Part shown: positions 13,101 through 22,967 of the stretch, piece after piece
Numbering within the stretch: the first letter of the stretch is position 1
Layout of the letters: every line of letters begins with the position of its first letter
DNA from: Sipunculus nudus
Taxonomy: Eukaryota; Annelida; Sipuncula; Golfingiida; Sipunculidae
DNA length: 64,000 nucleotides
Direction of reading: 5' to 3'
Assembly (NCBI GenBank): GCA_026874595.1
Contig: CM049306.1
Location: forward strand, 64,364,019-64,428,018
Translations under genes and position numbers: made by a program
Notes under the pieces: generated by a model
Told to the model about the DNA's origin: nothing
What the model saw: only the letters and a program-made list of their open reading frames with translations
Database searches by the model: none

Positions 13101-14961
13101 AACATAATTTCTAGGTGCCCTTTTGTTTCTGGTCAAAATAGGTCAAAGGTCAAGGTCAAGGTCGTCAAAACTTCTCAAAACGGTTTTTTCTTCATATCTT
13201 TGTGACTATTAGTCGTATCTACTTCACGGTAGCTCATTTTAATCGTCATTCCAAGGCCTGTCATCTGGTGTGTAGCTGACTCAAATTTGCCGTAACCATG
13301 GTTACGAATTTTGGGGGAAAGTCATGATATTTGAAAATAAGGGGTCTTATATTTCCATCTTTGTCAGTTTTAAAGCTAGAGTGATCTAGTTTTTTGCATC
13401 AACTAGCTATCAACTAGTACTACAATATTTGATTACAAGTCTTGCAGTATCTCGTAAAATATCTCGTGAATAGAGATATTTTGAGATTTCATTCATCTTG
13501 CGCCAAAGCCCACATTATTGCAGGAATCTTTTTGAAACTGACATATTATAAGTCCTACACTAGTATCTCGAAATTGTTTTTTTCATTTTTTGAATAGGGC
13601 CGCTAGGGGGCGCTGGATGCGAACCTCCCGAACATATCATATTTTAGCCATATCTCCAAAATTATAAGCCTCAATTACATAAACTATAGCTTATTTTCTT
13701 CCTCTGAGTCTTCTCCATAACCTAGTGTAGTCATCTAGTCACAATTTTATGACACTTTGTCAGTGTGTCTGTCTGTTTGTCAGTTGTCCTCAAATTCGCC
13801 TGCTTGCTCTTGCGTCTCACATATAGCATTCTACAGGCCACAGTTTTGAAAGAATCCTTTTGAAACTATTACATCTTAAGTCTTACACTAATATCTTGAA
13901 ACCAATTTTTCATTTTCCGGATATGGCCGCTAGGGGGCGCTGAACTCGAACCTCTCCCATTATATCATGCTTTGGCAATATCTCCAAAACTATAAACCTC
14001 AGTTACATAAACTGTAGCTTTTTTATTCCTTTGAGTCTTCTCCATAACCTGGAGTTACTAATAAGTCATCTGAACTCAATCTTGAGTCACTTTGTCAGTG
14101 TTTTCGTCTGTTTGTCAGTTGTCCTCAAATTCGCCTGCTTTTTGGCTCTTGCGTCTCACATATAGCATTCTATAGGCCACAGTTTTGACGGAATCCTTTT
14201 AAAACTATTACATCTTATGTCTTACACTAATATCTAGAAATTAATTTTTCATTTTCCGGATATGCCCCTAGTGGGCGCTGCACACGACCCTCACACACAT
14301 ACCATTGTATTGGCCATATCTCTACACCCAAAGCCTCAGTTACATAAACTATAGCTTATTTTCTTCCTTTGAGTCTTCTCCATAACCTGATTAAGGCATC
14401 TGGTTTCAATCTTCTGTCACTTTGTCAGTGTGTCCATCTGTTTGTCCGTTATCCTCAAAGTCGCCTGCTTGCTGGTTCTTACGCCTTACATATAGCATTC
14501 TACAGGCCACAGCTTTGACGGAATCCTTTTGAAACTGGGACATCTCATGTCATACACTAATAATACGAAACGCATTTGTCGTCTTGGGAATATGTCTGCT
14601 AGAGGGCGCTACAGTCGAGCCTCCCAAGTATATCATTAATTCGCCATACCTCCAAAACTATAAATCTAAATTACATAAATTTTAACTCATTTTCTTCCTT
14701 TGAATCTTCTCAATAACTAGGTTATGTCATCTGGTTTCAATCTCGTCTCACAAAGTCAGTATGTCTGTCTGTTCGTCTTTTGTTGTCAGCTTTGTCTGCT
14801 TGTCTGTTCTTTTGTCTCATATGTCATTCTACGGGCCACATATTCTCAGCAATGTCCCTGAGAGTCATTCCATTAATAGAACACCGACAATATGTTTTGT
14901 CTGTCCGTCTGTGTTTCACTTCCGAATTCCGGCAAGCGTTCGACCTATGGTCGTCTAGTTT
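10008..14961 (+). mobile_element. Family D HINE-like array, three units
   Basis: 5' tip TTGCTTGCCGGAATC, which folds on itself (GCTTGCCG with CGGCAAGC). 3' end AATTCCGGCAAGC (inverted copy of the tip), hairpin CGACC-tat-GGTCG, then TCTAGTTT. A full 3' end also occurs at about 12025-12062. It is followed directly by the GTTT core of a second unit. A third unit starts in its GTTT core at about 13021. Internal blocks of roughly 330 bp repeat through the array, each with a CTAGGGGGCGCT motif. No coding sequence. Confidence 0.7.
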
Positions 14962-17082
14962 AAGTTTTTCCTTTGCATTGAACAATCTTATGCTTAAATA
15001 CCCCCTAAAGTATACATTTTCTAAAAGCTAAGAAAATTCTCTATAGTTTGATGATAATAAACTCTGTTTCTGAGGAACAGGTTTGAATTTGTAAGAATTT
15101 TAATTTAATTTTAATATTTAACAAAAAAACATTTATTCCAGCACAACTAAAGCAGATACGGAAAATCTTCTTAAATAAATCTAGAATTTAGATAATAATC
15201 CCCAGGGGTTTTTTTGTTTAGTGAGATAAGTTTAAAAATTAGGATTTTAGAGAGTATTTAATTTTGAAATCTTCACAAATCATTTAATTTTTTACTTTTA
15301 CCTTAATAAAATCCTTCAAACTTAGTATAGGCGTAAAATAAAAAAACACTTTTTAGAAGACATATTAACAATAACATATGTCAAAGATCATACATATGTC
15401 AAAGATGGTATGTTTCGGACAAGTACTTACTGAGAAATAACGCTCTAAAGATAAGGTGTTCAGGTGAAATGATGTTTCGAGAAAATGGCCAAAAACTATA
15501 TTCGTAGAGATCATTCGTCCTACACATGTAACCAACCACAACAACATGTTGACAGACAAATGAATTTGGTCAAGACGGTGGTTCTTATCAAACCATGCTA
15601 TAATAAAATGGATTAATTGACTATTTTGCTTTAAAAATGTATTAAAATGATAAAAGTTTGACCTGTCACATCAGCGACTTGTCAAACACCACGTGCATGG
15701 ACTTCAGTAGGCGGAGCTTACAGTTTTGGCTGAGTGGCAAGGTGCGCTGAGCACCCAACAAGCAGAACAACCAGCCGGGCCTAATAGGTAACCGCTTGTT
15801 TACACAGGAACAAGGGGAAAGGGATCTATGACATTCAAGGAGAACGAAGATTGATTTACTTTTCACGGTATACATACATTATACTTATTTGGGAGTTGAC
15901 AATAGAGACAAGTTTATAACAATCATACAAGTCTCGCATACACATAGAAGTCATATGTGGAATCTGGACTTATCGTTTATAGGAGGGTTGAATAGGAAGA
16001 CGATGGTTTGTAACATTCATACATCATGCACTCACATTCAAGTCACAGAAGGAGCCCGATTATCTTATAAGAAGGTTTATTTACATGGAATCTACAAATG
16101 GCAACAAATTAAACAATCAACGTAGTGATAACTGACCTCGTGATAACTGTTTGTTTAGTAATTAGTGTTCATTAGTAATTAGTCACAAGATCCTTCTGGT
16201 TGAATGCACATAACCGAAGGTGCATCTACATGAAATGGTATGTTGTTACAACAGCAGCTGACAATAGCGCGTTTTGTTGATAACACTGCCTAAGTCGATA
16301 GGTGTCGGACTCAGGTTTTCCTTCATGTGTAAACGTAGAGATGCCTTCACCTGACGATTCATCTTCGCTGGCCATTTGTTTTATCACGGAAGTAGGTTCG
16401 GCCCGCTGAGACTTCTTGATATCATTCAACTGCTGCAGTTTTTCAAGTGGCATTTGGGATTTGCGTCGTAGGCCATTGTAGTTTTGTCTTGTATTGGTGT
16501 AATATTTATTTGTTGCGGTGTTGACAGTATGAATATCATAGACGTTATAGTTGGGATATGAAGCAGCTTATTATAAAGTAATTTTACGTATCTATCAAAA
16601 GGCTCAGGATAAAGCAGAAATAACATGATGTCAAGTGAAAATTTGTGTTTCGGCATAACATACCTGAAAAAAAAGACAGAAAGGCCAATGACACTAACAG
16701 ATCATTCACAAGGACAGGTTTGTTTGCACACTAATTAGTTGTATGCTCAGCTGATTAGATTGGGCTATCAAACTTCGACCGTCAGTTCTTGCCACCTCAT
16801 GCACGGAGGTACTTGGCCCATGCATTAATTAAACATTTGCACCTCGCGATTGGCTAAATGACCCAGGTGAGGGCTGTGGGCAGAGTGATTGACAGGCCTG
16901 TGGCAAGGCTGGAGTTAGTTTACAAACACCCTGTCAACACATCTTGGTGTTAACTGAATAGAAATAACCCTTTTCCACAAAATGTAACCGGCGACCCATA
17001 ATGTGCTCAGCTGCATTAGATCCGCCCAGTATTCAATATTACGTTTACTTTTTATTGAAAAAACACCAATTTTTAGGATTTT
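14962..17082 (-). other. Interior of the inverted-repeat element; unrecognised open stretch
   Basis: This is single-copy within the window, unlike its surroundings. On the minus strand two overlapping frames are open at 16656-16426 (76 codons from ATG) and about 16573-16226. The second has protein-like composition (acidic/serine patch ASEDESSGEG). A polypyrimidine-CAG sits just upstream of the first ATG at about 16666. It could be a decayed or spliced transposase tail, or captured sequence. I recognise no family and assign no function. The remainder shows nothing. Confidence 0.3.
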
Positions 17083-17098
17083 GACCAGTCCTGCTACC

Positions 17099-18495
17099 TT
17101 AATGACTTTGGGGTCACATGGTCAAAGGTCAAAGTCACAGGGGCCATCTGTTCACAAATTAGTTTCCAGATGATAACTCCAGTTTAGTTTGACATATTGG
17201 TTTCAAACCTAACTAATATGTGACTCACCACTGAAGTAAGAACCTGGTCAATTTTGGGGTCCAGCGGTCAAAGGTCAAGGTCACAGGACTCATTTCTTTA
17301 AAAAGAATGCATATGCATTTGAAGCCAAACTTTTCATCCCAAACTTCCATCTTCAAGAAACTGCTAACCTGCCAATAGGGAAAGATTCTGTTCAGTTTTG
17401 GGGTCATGAGGTCAAAGGTCAAGGTCACAGTACCCACTTATTTAGAAAGATTGTGGATGCATTTTAAGCCAAACTTTTCATCCCAAACCTTCCATCTTGC
17501 ACATATAGCTGAACTGCCAATAGGGGAATAACCTGATTGATTTGGGGGTCACAAGGTCACAGGTCATGGTCACAGGGGCCCATATGTTCATATTTTTGTT
17601 TCCAGATGTTACTCCAGTTTGGATTGACATATTGGTTTGAATTTTGAATTAAATATGACCCAACAATAATGTAAGAACCCTTTGATTCTAGGGTCATAAG
17701 GTCAAAGGTCAAGGTCACAGTACCCACTTATATAGAAAGAATGTGGATGCATTTTAAGAAGCCAAACTTATCATCCCAAACCTTCCATCTTGCACATATA
17801 GCTGAGCTGCCAATAAGGGAAGAAACTAATTGATTTGGGGGTCACAAGGTCATGGTCACAGGGGCCCATCTGTTCACATATTTGTTTCTGGATGACAACT
17901 CCAGTTTGGATTGACATATTGGTTTCAATTTTGACTAATATATGACCCACCAATAACCCACCATCATCTTCCAGATGTTCCTCACCTGCCAATAGTGGAA
18001 CTAACTTATCCAATTTGGGGTCACCAGGTCAAAGGTCAAGGTCATGGGGGCCATCAATCTACATATTAGTTTCCAGATGATAACACCAGTTTGGTTTGAA
18101 ATATTGGTTTCAAACTTGACTTATATATGGCCCACCACTAAAGTAAGAACTTTTGATTCTGGGGTCATGAGATAAAAGGTCAAGGTCACAGGACCCACTA
18201 CTTTAGAAAGATTGTGGATGCATTTTAAGCCAAACTTTTCATCTCAATCCTTCTATCATCAACATGTGGTGCACCTGCAAATAGGGGAAGTTTCTTTTTA
18301 ATTTTGGGGTCCCAAGGCCAAAGGTAAAGGTCACAGGGCCCATCTATTCACAAATTAGTTTATGGGTGATAACTCCTGTTTAAGTAGATAGGTTGGCTTC
18401 AAACTGAAAACAGGACCAATATTTTTGAAAACCTCCTAAACATATATCCTTATAGACAAATGCAGCTGAGCTTCGAGACCCATGGGTCCCTAGTT
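17099..18495 (+). repeat. Family A tail units rich in AGGTCA motifs
   Basis: About five diverged units of roughly 150-300 bp, each with 'tttggggtca..aggtcaaaggtcaaggtcac' and 'gccaaacttttcatcccaaacc'. It ends in the A 3' terminus. Non-coding. Confidence 0.7.
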
Positions 18496-18530
18496 ATAAT
18501 TTTGCATTCAATATGCATCTGTAGTAATTT

Positions 18531-18998
18531 TAAGTGAACCTGTGAGCTAATTCAGTGTTGTGGTTGCGTCTGTATGTTAACCCATGCTATTCGATAAAGA
18601 CTGGAGCTAGCAACATGAAATGTAATGTAAAAAATTAGCCATCTGAAAAACTGCATTTTCTTAGATTTTAATGAGAAAAAAGTAAAAAACCTAAATAATC
18701 TTTTATATCATCTCTTACAAGTTTGTTCGAATGGTTCAAGGTCAAGAGTCTAATCACTTTAAACTCAGATTGCCAGAGGTCAAAAGGTCAGATCAGCTCC
18801 ATGCCCCATCTAGGCTGTAGGCAGTTCCTTGGTGCCTTTAGACCTGGATACTATCAGGGGTCTTAAGTTCAGCTGAGTTTCTCTGAGCTAGGCCAAGATT
18901 GAGTCTGTATCTAAAAAGAGCTTGCCAAGTATTTCAAATTTGACAACAAGCCAAAGGTCAGTCTGGATCTTTTTATAGCTTTGGCAGACTGCCAGTTG
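18531..18998 (+). repeat. Family B interior fragment
   Basis: Worn B tip (AAGTGAACCTGTGAGC) followed by B interior and the 'agctttggcagactgcc' block. No gene seen. Confidence 0.55.
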
Positions 18999-19263
18999 CC
19001 TTCTCACACACTTCCTAGAGCCTTCTCGCACACTTTCCCGCAGCCAACTCGCACACTTCCTGCAGCCTTCTTGCACACTTTCCCGCAGCCTTCTTGCACA
19101 CTTCCCGCAGCCTCATACACTTCCTGCAGCCTTCTCACACACTTTCCTGCAGCCTTCTCACACACTTCCCGCAGCCTCACACACTTCCTACTGCCACCTC
19201 ACACACTTTCCTGCAGCCTTCTCGCACACTTCCCGCAGCCTTCTTGCACACTTCCTGCAGCCA
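18999..19263 (+). repeat. Minisatellite, about 22-24 bp unit
   Basis: Roughly 11-12 copies of a unit like CTTCTCGCACACTTCCCGCA plus GC, with variants that lose or change a few bases. Open frames through it (prolines, leucines, histidines) are by-products of the repeat. Confidence 0.85.
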
Positions 19264-19311
19264 ATATACCAGTAAGGCAAAAAAAAAAGTATGGTTCTAT
19301 TTGCACTTTTT

Positions 19312-22300
19312 AGCGAACCTGTGAGCTTATGCGATGGTGTGGCGTCGTCCTTCGTCCGTCGTCTGTCGTCTGCACGTTAACCCATATTATCTTGAAAACA
19401 GCAATAGTTAGCATTACAAAATTTTATGCAAAAAATAAGTCATCTAAAAAACTCTATCGGATTTTGCTTATTATTTGGCTAACTGCATTTTCTTAGATTT
19501 TATAGGGAAAAAGCTTTAAAACTTTTAAAAATCTTCTTCTCTGATACTGTTCAGCCAAATTGTCCAATATTTCACAGAAATGATCCCTGGAACAATCTCT
19601 CTCAACTCTGTTCAAATGGTTAAAGTTTGGTGAATTTTGGCCCAGTTACAAGAAGTTAAACTTAGTCATCTGTCCAAAAAAGCATACTTAAATGACAATC
19701 TCAGAAACGGCCGGAGCTATCATCACCAAATTTTACGCCATTGATGGTCACATGAGTCATATCTGCATCAGCCTTTTTTGTCGGCAGTCATCAGTGCCCT
19801 TTTCATACTGAGGGCTACAAAAACTTCTTCTCTGAAACCATATGGCCAAATTGTTTAATATCGCACAGAAATGATTTTAGGGTACTGCTTTCTGAATTTT
19901 GTTCAAATGTTCTCAGTTCAGTGACTTTTGGCTGAGTTATGGCAAGCTGAATTTAGTCATATGCCATTAAAGCCCATTTTAGCTCAGTGGCTAAAAAGAT
20001 CTTCTTCTCAAAAACCACTGGGCTGAATTCTTAAATCTCACACATTAAATATCCTTAGATGTTGATAATTCAAGTTTGTTCAAATGGTTTTGGTTCAGTG
20101 ATTTTTGGCCGAGTTATGGGAAGCTTAACTTAGCCATTTTTCTGTATTTTCCTATATGAGTTATAAACCTGCAAAACATTTTTGAAGGACACAACTGAGG
20201 CTAATTTGTTTAATATTTTACAAGGACTGGAGCTAGCATCATGAAATTTAATACAAAAAATTAGCCATCTGAAAAACTGCATTTCCTTAGATTTTATAGA
20301 GAAAAAGCTAAAAAATTGTTAAAAATCTTCTCCTCCAAAACGGTCAAGCCAAGTTGTTCAATATTTCACAGAAATAATCTCTTATACCATATCTCTCAAG
20401 TTTGTTCAAATGGTTAAATTTGGATGAATTTTGGCAGAGTTACAGGAAGTTGAACTTAGTCATATGTCCAAAAAAGCATACTAAAATGACAATCTCAGAA
20501 ATGGCCGGAGCTATCATCACCAAATTTTATGCCATTGTTGGTCACATGAGTCATATATGAAACTGAGGTATTGGTGGTGCCACCTGCATTGACCCTTTTT
20601 TGTACAGGGGTCATTGGTCATCTGTACATTAACCCATAATTTCTCAGGAATAGCAGGAGCTACCATCCCCAGATTGTTTGCAATAATCTGTCACATATCA
20701 AATGTTGTGGAATTCAGCTTATTTTTTTGCTATCTGCATGTACTTAGATTTTATAGGGAAAAAGCTGAAAAACCTTTAAAAGTCATCTTCTTGTAAACAG
20801 TCCAGCCAAATTGTTCAATATTTTACAGAAAAGATCCCAGACGCAAACCCTCTCAAGTTTGTTCAAATGGTTTGCATTTGATGAATTTTAGCGGACTTAC
20901 ACAAATTTGAACTTAGTCATTTGGCCAAGTAAGCATACTGACATAGTAATCTCAGAAATGACAGAAGCTAGCATTACCAAGAATTGTGCAAATGTTGGTC
21001 ACATGACTCATATTTGAAGTTGCAGATTTCATGGTGCCACCTACATTGACCTGTTTTTTTATGGGCAAAAAAATCATAATTTTAGCCTCTTTCAGCTTAA
21101 AATGTTTGTGATAAAACTGTCAAGTTTAATTGTTCAATTTTTCAAAAGAATTATCCTAGGACATGGTTCTTTCAATCATATCAGAATAGATTGAGTTTAT
21201 TGATTTTTGGTTGAGTTGTGAAAAGCTTAAATTGGTCTTATGGCCATTATTATGTCTATTTAAAACTGAGGACTGCAATAGTGTTCTTCTACAAAATAAT
21301 TGTTTCAATTATATTTTCTGTAACATTGCACAAAAATTATTCTTAGGTGGCTTTAGTTCAAGTTTACTTGAATGATTTTTGGCAGAAGTATTGGACCTTT
21401 AATAATGAAAGGATTGCATCTTTTATTATTCTAGATCTTTTGATAAAAAGTTTATGAATATGTCAGCTTGAAAAAAAAAGTATTTTAGCCAAAGTCTTTC
21501 AGTATGTGTAAACAGATATACCAACAGGCCAAAATTGTGTCTGTATCTTTAAATAGGTTGAGAAACTGACAACTGTTTCAGATTTTGCAACAGATCAAGA
21601 GTTCATTCAGTGCAGCCAGATATAGGTCAAGAGTTCATTCAGTGCAGCCAAGCACAAGGTATGTGATCCCCTTATGGGTGACATGTGAACACCTCATTGG
21701 CACCATGAGATCACCTCCTAAGTAGCATGTGATCACCTCATGAGTATCATGTGATCACCTCGTGTGTCATGCCCCTCAGGGCTGCATGTGGAGCCAGTCT
21801 GAGAGCTTATGCAAAGGTGTGGCTACTATTTCAGATTTGGCAACAGGCCAAAGGTCAGTCTGGATCTATTTACAACTTTGGCGGACTGCCAACTGTATCA
21901 GATTAGGCATCAGGTCAAGAGTTCACTCAGTGCAGTCAGGTGAAGATCAGGAGTTTACTCAGTGCAGTAGCTGCACTCTGTTTTTAGCATTGGCAGACTG
22001 CCCACTGCATCAGATTTGGCATCCAAGTTCAGTCTGGATCTATTTATAGCTTTGGCCGACTGCCATCTGTGTCAGATTATGCAACAGGTCAAGAGTTCAC
22101 TCAGTGCAGCCAGGTACAGGTCAAAAGTTCACTCAGTCTAGCCAGGTGCAGGTCATAAGTTCACTCAGTACACTAACCTGAGCAAGCAATTTGTCACAGT
22201 TCACTCGGGGCAACTGCTTTCTCACCTAAGCCTGGTCAGCCCCGTGCATCAGACTCAAGGTAAGTTTGATGTATTGGCCTAATATTTTGACCTGTCTATG

Positions 22301-22660
22301 TGTCTTTGATGGCTTTCTCGCTCACAAGACAGGTGTCGCCACCTACAATGACTTTTGCACAGTGTGTGTCCCTGCTTTTTTCTCAGGAGGGGTTTGAAAT
22401 AACAGTCTGAAATTGGGCATATGCATATATCTCTGATAGCTTCATTGTATAAAAGACTGGTGGTGCCAGCTATAATCATTTTTGTGTTGTGTGCACCCAT
22501 GCCAGAATTTCAGCTGAGATGTTTGTGTAATGTTTTCATATTCAAAATGTTTAGTACTTGCATTGGTCATATACATGAAAAGTAATTGTCCAGCATTGAA
22601 GTATTATAGCATGTGTATTTCCCAATGCACAGGTTTGCATTGGGCCTGTAGGCCTTGTTT
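19312..22660 (+). mobile_element. Family B element, near complete
   Basis: The tip AGCGAACCTGTGAGC follows a T-run, then a GTCY core (gtcgtccttcgtccgtcg). A body with several 'tcagccaaattgttcaatatttcacag' units follows, then 'ggtcaagagttcactcagtg' units. The 3' end is CACAGGTTTGCAT, GGCCTGTAGGCC, TTGTTT. Uninterrupted A- and C-type target T-runs at about 20708, 21052 and 22470 serve as empty-site references for insertions elsewhere. Non-coding. Confidence 0.65.
21690..21775 (+). repeat. Short ATGTGATCACCTCATG repeats
   Basis: Four imperfect units of about 24 bp built on GTGATCAC, a palindrome. Homologous shorter runs occur at about 37765-37830 and 54740-54790 in other B copies. Confidence 0.7.
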
Positions 22661-22967
22661 TCTCTATTTATGAGACCTTCAGAGATGTGGTCGTCTCTTA
22701 ACAGGGCTCAAATTGTAACCATTGGTTCTAGAATCTTCAAACTTGACATCCAGGGAGATCTGTGAAAAGTCTCCTTGGAAACTTGACTTAAGGTTTCTGT
22801 TACCCGTATTTTCTGAGCTATGGGGCTGTAAGCACCCCTCAGAATAATTGAAAATTTGATACCAAATAGGGCACAAATCATAACCATGGGGCCCAGAATC
22901 TTAAAACTTGACATCGTGAGAGTTCCTCAAAAGTTCTCCCCAGAAACCTGAAATTGGGTCACAGTCA
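22661..22967 (+). repeat. Family A unit flanking the hAT element (left)
   Basis: Resumes an A unit ('tctctatttatgagacc ... taacagggctcaaattg') after the B end. It ends in the 8-bp duplicate GTCACAGT at 22960-22967. Confidence 0.65.

Larger units (their letters stand above)
9971..17098. mobile_element. Element with inverted ends GGTGGCAGGACTGGTC
   Basis: Left end GGTGGCAGGACTGGTC (9971) and right end GACCAGTCCTGCTACC (to 17098) are reverse complements with one mismatch. Both lie inside collinear A sequence that continues 'aatgactttggggtcac'. Flanking trinucleotides are TGA and TTA, a weak fit to a 3-bp TNA target as used by PIF/Harbinger. About 2.2 kb is its own sequence (9971-10007 plus 14962-17098). 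The rest is the inserted D array. The superfamily is not established. Confidence 0.5.
7329..18495 (+). mobile_element. Family A composite holding two other elements
   Basis: It starts TAGCTCAGCTGACTGTG and ends CAGCTGAGCTTCGAGACCC then ATGGGTCCCTAGTT. Its own sequence is collinear with the compact A copy at 38452-39624 (Ser-poor, non-coding, 'cctggtgt...gatcaca' block, then 'ggtcaaaggtcaaggtcac' units). The extra length comes from the pogo-like element 7750-9611 and the inverted-repeat element 9971-17098. Confidence 0.6.
6020..22660 (+). mobile_element. Family B composite (outer boundaries)
   Basis: The left tip AGCGTACCTGTGAGC follows 'gacgagattttt' of an A unit. The right end has CACAGGTTTGCAT, the hairpin GGCCTGTAGGCC and TTGTTT. 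The A unit then resumes as 'tctctatttatgagacc', as expected for an insertion into the A T-run. The interior 6020-7328 is B sequence. Most of the remainder is nested elements. A second B tip at 19312 means the right end could belong to that copy instead. Confidence 0.5.

Noticed and set aside
15666-16125. Small frames on both strands in the inverted-repeat element interior
   Set aside because: Short, overlapping, and without conserved motifs or splice support.
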